A DNA stretch of 64,000 nucleotides from Bimastos eiseni. Lineage: Eukaryota > Annelida > Clitellata > Crassiclitellata > Lumbricidae. The translations under genes were made by a program, and so were the position numbers. The stretch covers positions 8,752,852 through 8,816,851 of the forward strand of contig OY365822.1 in NCBI GenBank assembly GCA_959347315.1. Direction: 5' to 3'. Shown here piece by piece: positions 35,680 to 47,219 of this stretch. Under the pieces are notes generated by a model. That model was not told where the DNA came from and made no database searches. It was given only the letters and a program-made list of their open reading frames with translations. Every line of letters begins with the position of its first letter. The first letter of the stretch is position 1.

Positions 35680-36250
35680 GCGTCATCACACCACGCTGAA
35701 ACTTACAAGCTGCGCTGTCCATTAAATTTCAATACGGCTCCGACGTACGACTACGACGAAGAGCGCGCCAGACACGACGACTGTGACGTGCACCGTGACA
35801 TATCGGACAGAGACGGACAATCGCGCGTTCCGTAATCCGCTTGCGCGCATCATCGACTGAAAGCGTCACGGGAAAATCAGCGGGACAGACGTCCGATTAG
35901 AAAATACTGAAGCGGCAGAAAATCTTCATTAGCCGAAGAAGGCGCTAAATAAAATACACACCAAGTCCAGGCTGTGAAGCTGCGGTGCGCTGGTCTGCCG
36001 CGTCGCGCTGTCGCAGCGTCCGTAATTACGGAAACGCAGATTAAGTAGGGCTCCGGTGGTTAGCAGCGGGAAAAGTTTACTTGGCGTCTGATGAAAATGA
36101 AGCTGGAACCAAACTCCAGTTGTTGTGGTCCTCGAAGCCAACATGTGTCTTCGCGAATCGACTAAATGCACAACATGTGGAGACTCTTGCAGTAAAGAGG
36201 AAGACCAACGAAATTTAATACTACAGAAAGACACGGCTCGACAGTCGATA
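35680..36250. other. CpG-rich island in the intron
   Basis: Dense CpG (GCTCCGACGTACGACTACGA, GCGCGTTCCGTAATCCGC) against AT-rich surroundings, with TGACGTG-type motifs near 35784. It is a candidate regulatory element or alternative 5' exon. Nothing in the sequence proves either. Confidence 0.35.
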
Positions 36251-37359
36251 TTTCTGCGTGATGATGGTTAATGCCCGTGCTCAACAATAAAATCTGTTTA
36301 AGCTGAATGTTTCAGAATACTTGATTCACAATTAAATCGAACCCTTGTTGCTAGCTAATGTGATTTATAGAAAAAAATGTTGCCACCTCTTGTACACTCA
36401 CCAAGGAGCACCGCTTGCAAATAAACAGCACAATTCTGTGTTCCTGCCGCATTACAAAACCAAATCCTATGCTTTCGTTCAATTAAGTTGATTACAAATT
36501 TTAATTTGTCCTGTCCAGTTTTTGGGATGCAAACATATAGTTTAATAGAAATTTACATATCACGTTCACTACTCCAGATGATTGTGCACGAAGTATGTTC
36601 ATACCTGTATATACCTGATTAATCACCACTTTCACAGAACCATTTGAATGCTGTTCACAAGCCTAGACAATGCTTTAGTTCAATATGAAAGAACATGTGC
36701 TTGACCAACTCCTTTGGAAGGGATAAGCGGAACCTCAGTTCCATCTTAACGAGACAATGAGCAAACTACATAAATGTGCCATGATAATGACCATTATTAT
36801 TTTACACGAGGCTGGAATGAATCGCAATCCTTACAATCAAAAGTAATTGTACAGGTAAGTATATAATTTGATGTTTTTTGATGACGACCATAATAATTAC
36901 ATTATTACTTGTTATTAATATAATTTATTAAATACTAAGAACTCTTACATAATTTATAACCATACTTATAACTTCTCAAAGCAGTTTGAATTTTGAGATG
37001 TAGATTGTATAGAGCTCTGGTCCCTGGTTCCCATCGAGTAACGGTAAAGTTTGCAAGGAACTTAATGGAAAATGAGATTCCAGAAACTTAAGGAGCCCCA
37101 GAACAATAATTTCCTTAACTAAAGAACCAGTTATTTCATCATCATGCTCATTAAGAACAATGCGAACTATCAAAATGTATTATTCAGCGAACTAAGGAAC
37201 AACAGATTATTCCGCATCTATAGGAACGAGCAATAATTCAGCAAACTAAGAAACCAGAGATTTAACGGAACGAAGAAATCAGTCAGTTGGGATTGCAGCA
37301 GATGCATTATTCAGTGAACTGGAGAACTGGAGACGTAATTTTGCCAGTATACGGCGTAG
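36251..37359. other. Intronic stretch without a recognised gene
   Basis: AT-rich. A degenerate repetition of GGAACNAAGAAA-like words is visible at 37080-37290. Confidence 0.45.
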
Positions 37360-37780
37360 GCAACGGCGGTCTGTTCACCAATCATGGTTCGGTCTTCTCC
37401 ACGCCCTGCGTACGCACGCACGCAAGCACTCCGCCCAAGAAGAACGGCACTTATTCTGATTTACCGGTCAGCGGAACGACTTTCGGTGCCGACTGTACAC
37501 GTATATACGAACCGCGGGGCGACCGGACAAACGCGTCGCGGACGGCTGTGCCAAAAGCGCCGACCATGAGTAAATTTCAGCGAAGCCGTAGAAAAAACAA
37601 GATGGCTGTCGTAAATTGCAATCACGGCCCATCCGACGAGATTGTGACTCTGTCGTAATCTGCGACTCTTTCGACGAAGTATACAGTACGTCAGCGCCGC
37701 CGCAGCGATATTTAGGCGTCCAGTCAGCCGCTGAGCGCAATTGATGTGGCACCATCTGCCTTCCATGGGCACCGCGATTA
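37360..37780. other. CpG-rich island in the intron
   Basis: CpG-rich stretch with GGCGACCGGACAAACGCGTC and similar words. Both strands have moderately long open frames (123 aa plus strand, up to 201 aa minus strand) without family features, as expected where few stop codons occur. Confidence 0.35.
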
Positions 37781-38304
37781 TCAGTGGCATGGAGATGATG
37801 CGAGTGTAGGGACCGAACTGTACGCTTAAAATCCAGTGTGGCCAGAATGATAATCTCATCTAGAAGAAGAAGGTGATGAATAAGCCATGGCTTGAGACTG
37901 TTGTCTCTTGAGCTGACCCGAAATGCAGCAGTGGCTATGAAGTGTTTGTTAGTGATATCATTTGCCAAGTCTCGGGATATGAGGACGGATGGCCAGTCCT
38001 CTCCCTGACATTCACAACTTCCCACTTCCTCCAATTCTATAGCTGAAATTCTAGCTCTCTCGCTAGTTAGCATTATAATTTATAATCAGTTGCAACTGAT
38101 GACATCATCATCATACGGTATACACGTCCTCATTCTTATCCCCCTTCTTCAACTTGTATTATTGTAGGCCTAGGCCTATATATATACAACACATGGTGTG
38201 GAACAAATCTTCAAGAATTGAGCCAAGTGGCAATGAACAGAGACCTGTGGAAAGATGCGATCATAAAGGCATAAGACACCTACGAGGGATAGGCCATGGT
38301 TGTT
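37781..38304. other. Intronic stretch; SINE-body-like block
   Basis: AAGTCTCGGGATATGAGGAC and GGATGGCCAGTCCTCTCCCT at 37968-38008 match a block at 45215-45250 in the same orientation. It is probably the body of a SINE family. The rest is unassigned. Confidence 0.45.
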
Positions 38305-38332
38305 GATTGATTGATTGATTGATTGATTGATT
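38305..38332 (+). repeat. (GATT)n
   Basis: Six to seven pure GATT units. Confidence 0.95.
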
Positions 38333-38599
38333 ATACAACACATCACAAACTCCCATCTCCCTACTCATCTCCCTCTTGCTCTGTATTTCGTCTGTCTCTC
38401 TTTAATTTAAACATTCCACTAGTTACATGTATGGGGATGGAATATCTTCCCTCAATGCAATAAATGCTTAGCGTAGTACCACCCACACACTTTGTAATAG
38501 CTATTTAAAACCATCAACGATGCAAAACATAAAGCAATTGTCTCCCCAAATATGCCCAGGTATAGTTACCTGTTGATTACCATTTCCTGCATTGACAGC

Positions 38600-38719
<120 letters not shown>

Positions 38720-38742
38720 CCTTAACTATAATCTTGATAACC

Positions 38743-39245
38743 ATAAGAAATCTCGAACTAATTCATTCTAAGTTTATAGAAATAGTCCTTAGACGACCGA
38801 GGTCCAAACCTATTGCCCTCCCTCCCCACACCTGGTATTGAGAGGATCCACGAGAAGGTCCTTTTGGGTGTCACCATCTCTGATCCAGTTTGATATGAGA
38901 CACACATTGACAACATTTGCAGCAATGTCTGGCAATTCATGTTCACAGTTCATGTTTTAGTGATTTAGTGTTTAGTCCACGGTTTCCATGGTCAACGACT
39001 GTTTGATGTTGGTGTGTGGAGTTACTACCCTTGCACGACTACTCTACTATGCCTCCCCAGTTTGGTGGGGATTCGCCAATGCATGGCAGCACAATCACCT
39101 AAATGGTCTCCTAAGAAAATTGACTCATTCCGGCATCCTTCCTGTTGACTTTCCTTCTTTTGTAGAACACTGCTCCAGAGCTGACAGTGCTCTATTCCAC
39201 CCTGACCCTTTGAACCTAAGCCACATCCATCACGACCTTCTCCCT
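38743..39245 (+). pseudogene. LINE reverse-transcriptase C-terminal relic (CR1/L2-like)
   Basis: In successive frames the plus strand encodes IVLRRPRSKPIALPPPTPGI, then ERIHEKVLLGVTISD and later TTLARLLYYASPVWWGFANA. These match the region of CR1/L2-group polymerases after the catalytic core (RRPR..PPP.PGI.R, K.LGVT, LLYASP.WWGF). At least one frameshift and internal stops break it. It is 5'-truncated and inactive. Confidence 0.8.
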
Positions 39246-39477
39246 CACGTATGTGTGGGTGTATGTGCGTGTGTGTGTGTGTGCGCGTGTGAAGTGAAAA
39301 AACAAGCAGATTGATAGCTTAATATTTAAGCCAACCTGACAGGTGGCCACCCAGCATGAATTGTTGTCACCTCAGTTTTCTTGGTCTCGGCATATAAACG
39401 CCGGTAGTCAATACCCTCTCTTGCCACTCGATCTTCAATCACAAGTAAACCAAAGGAACTCGTGTCATGGCCGAATT

Positions 39478-39578
39478 TGCCGCTGTAGATCAGAAACCTT
39501 GAGATAGACCTGTGTGTCTTGAATTGAACACCTGACCTTAGGATTGCAAGTTCAACACGTTAACCGCTACATCCCAAT

Positions 39579-39582
<4 letters not shown>
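39478..39582 (-). mobile_element. tRNA-derived SINE head, diverged
   Basis: The complement reads GGGATGTAGCGGTTAACGTG (A-box-like) and GGTGTTCAATTCAAGAC (B-box-like). It ends at a (TA)n run. Confidence 0.5.
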
Positions 39583-39614
<32 letters not shown>

Positions 39615-39615
39615 G
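39582..39615. repeat. (TA)n
   Basis: Alternating TA with one break. Confidence 0.93.
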
Positions 39616-39689
39616 CGCAGGCTGATACACTGCATAAAATCTCAGACAATCACAAACTTATTGATGAGGTTACGACAAGCCATCACTCC

Positions 39690-40430
39690 TCACGACAACC
39701 AAACAACCCTGCTTCGGGGCTGCTGCAGCCCGCGCGGGACAAATATGATATTTCCCTCTTCTGTATCCACGGTGGAGGGGTCCCTGGAAGCGCCCGAAGA
39801 GGGGCAGCGCTTATAAATCCTCGACCCCCACCATTTTCGGTTCATTTCGGGCAAAATCCATAGCCATAACTCACGCACATTAATAGCGCAGGGCGTGGCA
39901 ATATCGGACGCATTATCCAGCATGCGTCGGATAAAGAAGAGAGAAAAGTGAGCTACGGCATTGTGTATGTGTGTGTGTGTTTGTGTGTGTGTGCGTGTGC
40001 GTGTGTGTGCTCGGGAGGCCTATGTGGAGACGGCGGCCGTTATAACCCGCGTCTATACGTTCATCGCAGGCGCCAATCCTCGCACTTGCCTCGCGCGAAA
40101 TCTTGGCGCCGACGAAGTGCGAAACAAGTGCAAGACGCTTATACAATAGGCGCCACACAGTAAACCATTTAAATTTCATCGCCCACATCCGAACGTGCAA
40201 CGTTAGGGCGCAGAGTGGCTCATCAGCCAATTGCTGGCGCGTCAGCCTCTCGCCTTCTCATCCGAGGCTCAAATCCAGAACGATTATTGACCTGAAATTG
40301 ACACGTTCTTGTGGGCCGTGCAATACGTAAGGGTCTTCCAGATAGTCGGCTGCCGTCATCGCTTCGGTTCTTCACACAACCGATTATCATTCAGGCCAAG
40401 GAAAAAACAACAGAACTATAGCCGGCTCAC
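39690..40430. other. CpG-rich island with a (TG)n run and a SINE head
   Basis: CpG-rich words occur throughout, for example GCTGCAGCCCGCGCGGGAC near 39720. A TG run lies at 39965-40010. A tRNA-like plus-strand head covers 40205-40275, with GGCTCAAATCC at 40264-40274 as B box. The open frames have no recognisable domains. Confidence 0.4.
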
Positions 40431-40500
40431 CCCACAGTTGGTCTCGGAGTAGATTTCTCGAATAAGCACTATATAAAGCTTAATTGATTGATCGATTGAG
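40431..40500 (+). repeat. LINE (L2/CR1-like) 3' tail with GATT tail
   Basis: GGTCTCGGAGTAGATTTCTC, then AGCACTATATAAAGCTTAAT and TTGATTGATCGATTGAG. Confidence 0.6.
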
Positions 40501-41414
40501 TTTGGACGCAGTGGTAGTTTCATTTTACGATGCTGAGTGAGAAGAAAGATCATTAGCGTCGCCCTTCTCTTTACCCAGGCTCTCGGGACATAGTGCAAGC
40601 AGTGGACGATATTTTTTGGGCAGTGTGAGCGTAACCTTATTCTTTTATATGGCGAATAAGGTACACCCGTACAGACTCGCCCGTGGAAATCGGATTAAAC
40701 TGCGTCTGAATAAATAGCATGACGAATCCAGGCTGATGACTTCTGTAGCGCCGCAATACAAGCAATTAAGTGTCCGCAGCAATCGATGCACAAGGCCGCC
40801 CACTGAGCCCTTCAGTAGCACAGGCGACACCACGGCAGAATAGTCAGCCCACGCGTAGCATCCTTCCCTATGTTGTAGGTTCAGTCGTCCACCTGGCCTT
40901 TACCGCCTGCTGCTGCTGCTGCTGTGGCCGAACCTCCTGCTGCTGCTGCTGCTGACAAAGCCCAAGGTGATTGATTGGCCGGCACAAAGGATCCACTCAA
41001 CAAGGCTGACAGAGTGACAGGTTGAGTGATGGCTCGCACAAGCCCTCGACAAAGCAAATAGGACTGTAGCACTGACAATAGACTGACAATATAGAGAATC
41101 GCACTCCGTCCTTCCGTCCGTCCATCTGTCTCTATAGCCCCGGAGTCTGGTCTCCGCGTCTTGTCATGCAACTACGCACTACACATGCTTACGTACATAC
41201 ATACGCAACATACACACGTAATACATAAATAATACATACATACATACATTCATTATTATTATTTTTAATAAATTTGTAACACGCACAAGGTCACACCTAA
41301 ATGTGAATCTGAGGCGCGGAATTAATCCAATCATTCATTCAATAATTCATCCAATCATTCAGACATACATACATACATTTACACGTAGTTTTCTAAAAGG
41401 AGAACCACATTTAC
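40501..41414. other. Intronic stretch with short microsatellites
   Basis: (CTG)n blocks at 40911-40951 and degenerate CATA units at 41190-41250. No gene. Confidence 0.55.
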
Positions 41415-41665
41415 ATATGTTACAGGCAATGTGTAAAACCAGAGATTTGTAAAATGCCTAGGCAATTTGTAAAACTATAACCCTTCACTAACCCTAATCC
41501 TGCACTAACCCTAATCCTGAGTTCCTGACCCTAACCATAACTCTGACCCTAACCCTAACCCCAACTCTAACCCTAACATAAATGGGTGATTTTACAAATT
41601 GCCCAAAATCTAAAAAATCAGGCATTGTACAAAATCCCTGTTTCACACATTGCCTATAGCATATA
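41415..41665. mobile_element. TIR element with a telomere-like core, copy 2
   Basis: The left end ATGTTACAGGCAATGTGTAA pairs with the complement of the right end (CACACATTGCCTATAGCATA). Nested inverted words pair as well: GATTTGTAAAATGCCT with CAGGCATTGTACAAAATCCC, and AGGCAATTTGTAAAA with TTTTACAAATTGCC. The core at about 41480-41580 is CCCTAA/CCCTGA units, longer and purer than in copy 1. Outer arms match copy 1 closely, so both derive from one family. Confidence 0.75.
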
Positions 41666-41919
41666 CATTTGTTAATTCTAAGCATATGTAATATCACTTA
41701 ATTTCACGATACACAGACTTAAGAGTTGTAGGCCATTGCTCACCCATTTACATTCTGTATACACTCTTCAAAATAGTGTAACTCAAATGGTCTTACCCAG
41801 CAGATAGTTAGAAACTGTCTGGTGGCACCAATAGCTCACTAAGACTTAGCTATAAATGAGTACACCTTTCATTGGAATATTAGCTAGTCTGAAAGGACTG
41901 ATACCCCTACTCTCGTGTG

Positions 41920-42119
41920 NNNNNNNNNNNNNNNNNNNNNNNNNNNNNNNNNNNNNNNNNNNNNNNNNNNNNNNNNNNNNNNNNNNNNNNNNNNNNNNNN
42001 NNNNNNNNNNNNNNNNNNNNNNNNNNNNNNNNNNNNNNNNNNNNNNNNNNNNNNNNNNNNNNNNNNNNNNNNNNNNNNNNNNNNNNNNNNNNNNNNNNNN
42101 NNNNNNNNNNNNNNNNNNN
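41920..42119. other. Assembly gap (200 N)
   Basis: Exactly 200 Ns. The round number suggests a scaffolding placeholder rather than a measured gap. Confidence 0.99.
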
Positions 42120-42210
42120 ACCAACAATACAAGGCATCCTGGCTGAGAAAGAATTTTTCCTTAAATTCCATTAGTACAATAAATAACAGATTTATACCAT
42201 TTATGAAGGT

Positions 42211-42292
42211 CTAACTCACCATTTTATATATATATATATATAAATTTTACATATATACATATTATATACATATATATATAAAGGTGAGTTAG
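42211..42292. repeat. Small palindrome with a (TA)-rich core
   Basis: CTAACTCACC at 42211-42220 is complementary to GGTGAGTTAG at 42283-42292. The interior is almost all TA-type sequence that can extend the stem. It could be a very small MITE or a microsatellite with mirrored flanks. Confidence 0.65.
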
Positions 42293-42384
42293 AATAAAAG
42301 GCTCCAATCAGCCTTAATTGCTGCGGCTCAGCTGATCTGAGACAATCCTAGATTTCAATAATTTCATCATATAACCAGGATCAC

Positions 42385-42560
42385 GTGGAATGACCTGCAT
42401 TGGTTACCTAAATACCAAAGTGCACTGAGTTTAAGATTACACAGACATAATTGTCTAGCATGCAGGCTCTGCTCGTCCGTCATATCTCAAGGAGCCTTGT
42501 GTGTCAGTATCTTCCATACCTATAGTAGCAGATTCCTAAACTCAGTCCACTCTGTCATGG
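42385..42560 (+). pseudogene. LINE reverse-transcriptase relic (CR1/L2-like)
   Basis: NDLHWLPKYQSALSLRLHRH is readable from 42388. LHWLP followed by a hydrophobic stretch is a signature of the C-terminal part of these polymerases. The rest is too decayed to align by eye. Confidence 0.55.
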
Positions 42561-44096
42561 AAGGCAACTTATTTGTTCCACCGGTCAAGCTTTCACAGTC
42601 AAACATAGAAGCTTGCTGTGGTCGGTGCATCTCTCTTGAAAAGGTTGAAAAACAACCTGTGACGTCAACTTCTCAGCCTTTTGAAGACCATTCTGCTTCA
42701 TCCTGGTTCATTCTGTTAAGTCAACGAATCTCTCCTTGGATGTTGCGCTTTATAAATATGCACATATAGAATCCTAGAATCCCAAGAGCAGGCACAACTA
42801 ACATATATAACCAGCAATCTTGCTGTATACTGACTCAAACCTTACAGTAAACCATGAGTTAGCTGAGCAAATGTTAAATGATATAAGCTGCCATGATTGG
42901 CACCATAAGGTATTGAATGACACAGCAGAGAAAATCAGGACATAGGGATTTATCATATTATCACGATAAAAGGTAACTGACCCAGGAGACATACAATCTT
43001 ACTACAAGCGACACCCTACCCTAAAGAGCCGAACACTAATTATCCTAGCAACAGAAGCGACAAGTATCTTATCACTGGTCATTGGTCACCCTATTCAACT
43101 TCATGCACAGGGAGCCAGAGTCTAAGTCACAGGGTCAGACCGACTCCTCAAACCATCAATCATATAGGAATGCTCATAGACTGATCCAGCCACGGCCTTA
43201 TGTGCCGGGTCAATAGATCGATCAAGCTATCAATCATCGACGCAGCCGATCAGTCAAAATCAATCAATCAATCGCCATTTGAACCAGGAAAGAAGCCCGC
43301 AGAAACTGGCTGTGATTAATTGACTCAAGGACTAGAGGTACTTTTCGAATTGATCACAAATGAAATGAATTCACACGACAGCTCATGATGAAATGATGCA
43401 TAGTGGAATTTCTGGATGAATGAACGAAAGCACGGCAAATTTATGGAAGAATCAATCAATCCTGGATTGACTGCATGAAACGATGCACAACCGAAAAAGC
43501 ACTATGTCTAAAACTTATAGCGCTATGGTAAAAATGCGCATGAATGAAGAATAGCACATTTAGAAAATTAAAAATATATTCACAAGACAAGCTTTAGTTC
43601 CGTGAATGAAAGTAGTAACAAGGATGTACGAATGAAGGCCTGAGAAAATAAATTAATGAATTGGGAAAGGAATGTGTGCAATCGCCCATGAATGCAAGCA
43701 TTAAAGAGGCCAAAAGCACTATAGTCATGCAAGGATGATTCACCGCTAATCCAATGCTTATTTTTACTGGGATTGCCCAGTCACTTGCAGCAATCAATGT
43801 CTCTACAAGTGTGTTGATGTGTTAGGAGGCTCTTAACGCCCACTGAATAGATGTTTAGTTATATTAGAAGTTAATGACTACATGAATGAATGCATAAACA
43901 AAGTTATTTAAGCCCGTTAACAAAGCCACTGTCAAAACTATGCAATTGTTATAATAATTTCAAGGAATAGGCAAACCAGTAAAACCTTAAAGAACTTGTT
44001 CTCATTCCTAGTACTGGCAATAGCAAAACCAGAAGGCGGCCTAACCTACCTTACGCAAGCTGCTAAAGTCATTCCTTTTTGGCCGTGGCTGGCTGG
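42561..44096. other. Intronic stretch with degenerate (GAAT)n
   Basis: GAATGAA words recur irregularly from 43370 to 43900, and ATCA units at 43260-43273. No gene recognised. Confidence 0.5.
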
Positions 44097-44162
44097 GAGC
44101 ACATTTGAGTAGTCTTCCTTAAAGAGGTGCTATATAAATTCTCAAAATTAATGAATGAATAA
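44097..44162 (+). repeat. LINE (L2/CR1-like) 3' tail with AATG tail
   Basis: GAGCACATTTGAGTAGTCTT, GAGGTGCTATATAAATTC, then AATGAATGAATAAT. Confidence 0.65.
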
Positions 44163-45175
44163 TCATAATCAAAAACCCGGACAAAACATGCTAATAAAGT
44201 AACCAACAGAGGAACAAATGAGCAGATAAGTAAATAAATAACAGTAGAACACTACTTCTCCTGTTTCGCAATTCAACAACTGAACACAGAGAGACTCGGG
44301 CATAATGAAGAAATGAATAGAATGGGTGATTGATTGCTAATGCATGTATTTCTGCAAACAGCTGCACTTAACCAGTTACTGCATTGATTTGATAACTAAA
44401 TGAGTCTCAACCAATGACAATCAATGACAGAGTGTCTAAAAGGCAGAGTGAAAGACTTACGGAAAGAACAACAAACCGAATGCACAAACATACTTGCTAA
44501 ATGAACATATGCACAGAATATATCCATACATCTACATAACTTAGATTACTACATACAAGCAATCTAGATTAACTTAGAGAAGAACTCTTAGGCACACCTC
44601 TACAACTCTACAATTTGGGGGATTGACTTTAGATTGTTCCAAATGTACACTCAATTCTGACAATAGTAAACCGTATGCAAATCAGATCATTTTAATATTC
44701 CAGATATTTGTAAAATCATATCATACATGTCTTAAATTGTCTATAGTCACACAAGCAACTGCCATGGTTGCTTGCTGTCAAGGCTGCTGCAGCTCAATGT
44801 TTACTGGGATTGCTAAAAGAGTTTTGTAGAAGCAAGGAATGGCTCAAAATTCTTTTACCTACCTACCTACCTACCTACCTACCTATTTATTTACTATCAG
44901 CTCAACAAGTAAAGAATTTGATTAACTATATGTCTTACAGTTGAGAAAACATTTTACTCAAATCATCCGACCACCCTCTGCTCCTTGCTCACCCTTCATT
45001 GCAGAAAACCTGTCACTTAATCAATGGATACCCAACTAGTGTTGTGATGGCACCAAAATAGTGGTTGGCTGTATCAAAAGCTTAGGAGTTCGGCACCCAA
45101 TTTGCGTCATCTGTTAGTTCTCTAGTATCACTAAGAAGAAGAAGAAAAGATGTCCTCAAGCTAGCAATGAGGCAG
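44163..45175. other. Intronic stretch without a recognised gene
   Basis: (CTAC)n occupies 44860-44884. A GAAGAAGAAGA run lies near 45135. Otherwise unassigned. Confidence 0.5.
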
Positions 45176-45300
45176 CCAGGGGTATGAAGTATTAGCGACT
45201 TCCTTTTCTTAGCCTTGGCATATGAGGGCGGGTGGCCAGTCCTCTCCCTAGCCGTCTCATCTTCCCACCAACTGGGCTAGCGGTGCACTCATTATCAGGG
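45176..45300 (-). repeat. SINE-body-like block
   Basis: It shares CTTTTCTTAGCCTTGGCATATG-like sequence with 28747-28766 and, as its complement, with 55531-55555. It shares GGTGGCCAGTCCTCTCCCT with 37988-38008. A GGGCTAGCGGTGCACTCA string near 45276 recalls a tRNA-like head. Confidence 0.45.
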
Positions 45301-45384
45301 AGTTGGTCAGAGGTGCAGACGGGCACAGAACTCTCTACTTGAACTTCTTCATTGCCAGTCCAGAGTGCTAAGCCCTACACTAGT

Positions 45385-45560
45385 GAGCAAACCAGTGCCA
45401 TTAAGAACTAAACTTAAAACTCATCTGTTTCAGACTGCCTATACCCTCCTCTGCCATTTGTCTTCTGGCTTCTCATATGGACCATGACCTTGACTAGTGT
45501 ACTTGATGCCTTATACTGTATGATAACGGCGTTATAGAAGTCCCCCATAAGATTAGATTA
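45385..45560 (+). pseudogene. LINE 3' end (CR1/L2-like): polymerase C terminus and tail
   Basis: LRTKLKTHLFQTAYTLL is readable near 45400-45450. K-L-K-T-H-L-F near a stop is the usual end of CR1/L2-type polymerases. The sequence then runs to GGCGTTATAGAAG and an ATTAGATTAAA tail. This links the many lone tails in the window to a CR1/L2-like source. Confidence 0.65.
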
Positions 45561-46425
45561 AACAAGAGTTTGCACACATACGCACACAGGTGCATGAGCA
45601 CCCATCAACCTACCCAGTTCTATTCATCAGGACCATCATCACCTACACTCCCCCCCACACGCACACACACACATACATACACACAAAAACTCACACACAC
45701 ACAGGGGTCCATGATAAAAGTAGACTCCATGCAACGGCTGCCACCAACTGCAGTAGATAACTTGAATCAGACTTAAATGGATTTAATTTAGGAGTTTAAT
45801 TCTTGGATTTATTTAGGGGTTTAACTCAAGGCAGTTTACAGCCTCATTTGAGCACTAGAAGACGGAAAACAGATATGGACATTCCACAGTCAATCAATGG
45901 GTATGTCCCACTTGGCAATCTGGCACTTGCTAGTCTTTAAGGTAGTGTCAAATAACACCAGACACTATAGTTGACTTCAAACATTAATGTCCTTGCAACT
46001 ACAGTCAACTATTGACGCATGTGATGTCTATTGTTAGCACACTATAAATTGTAATTCCAGTAAATGCTGGTTACCATAAACGAGCAGTGTAAGTGCCATT
46101 ATTCGAAACGCAGTTTAGCATCAGCATCCACCTGCAGCAGCTGAGCCTCGTAAGTCTCCTCAGCAATATCTAGTAGCATCTGGCACATAGTGTGGCTATA
46201 AGTATAGAAATAATGTATGGAAATACACCATACTCTTACTAGCAATCTACGTCAAAGCTGCCATTGAAGTGGTTAATACATTAGCAAGGAACATTTATCC
46301 AGTTAAAGTGGATATTCTCAGTGTGGAATAATTTCATGTTGAAACATGATCTCAGGCTGAAAGGACCACACACCCTTGTAACAAAACAATATGCCTGCGA
46401 CCCTCTGGTAACACTATGGCTTGGT

Positions 46426-46491
46426 TGGCGCCTCTGGGTAGGGACCTGCGAGGGCACAATATTCATTCTGATTGATTGATTGATTGGTTGA
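46426..46491 (+). repeat. LINE (L2/CR1-like) 3' tail with GATT tail
   Basis: TTGGCGCCTCTGGGTAGGGA, GAGGGCACAATATTCATT and GATTGATTGATTGATTGG. Confidence 0.6.
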
Positions 46492-47219
46492 TGTCAGCAG
46501 AAAGTAGTTTCCAATGAATATAGTCCTCTTTGCAGTGGGTGAGTGGGCGAGTGGGTGGGAAGTAGGGTGCGTGGGTTGGGCCTGTATCTGTGAGTCAATG
46601 AAAACGTCATAAATTCTAACTAAACGTGTCAAGCCGGAGATCAAAGGCAAAAGAAAACACACGCACGTGATGGTAGGTAAGAAATTGGTCGCTATCACGA
46701 ATTCTCACCTAGTCGCCCACGGCAGGTACTTGCATACGCGTGAAAAACAAAGCACAACTACAGTCAATCATAAACAATATGAGACCAAGGAGAAGTATTC
46801 GACGAGTAGAAAACATCAACGTAGGACACTATGAGTTTGAAATATGACCACATCCAACAGAAATACGAAGAAGAAGAGATAGAGAGGAATACAGTAACAC
46901 ACACGCACGCACGCACGCACGCACATACACACACCTGTGATTAAGAAAGTAGTAAATACACGTGGAAACATATCCATAAAGAAATTACATACATACATGT
47001 ATGCAAGCATACATACACACATAAGTATATTATGCTAAAAATATGCACAAACATATAAATATTGAACAAAGCTGGAAAATCTTCATTAACTTTGACAACC
47101 TCAAAATACAAGGCATTAGAGAGCAATGCAAAATACTGTATTACCATATAGAAACCATGCAAAATTGTACAAGAATACAAAATTTACAAATGCCATGAAT
47201 ATATAGAGAAAGATCACAG
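46492..47219. other. Intronic stretch without a recognised gene
   Basis: A GCAC-type run at 46902-46923 and CATA words at 46985-47025. No gene. Confidence 0.5.

Noticed and set aside
37468..38073. 201-codon minus-strand open frame
   Set aside because: No recognisable domain. It lies in a CpG-rich, stop-poor island with overlapping frames on both strands, and part of it covers a repeat block shared with 45215.
41846..42214. Open frames spanning the run of N
   Set aside because: They exist only because N codons are read as open. The gap has no sequence.
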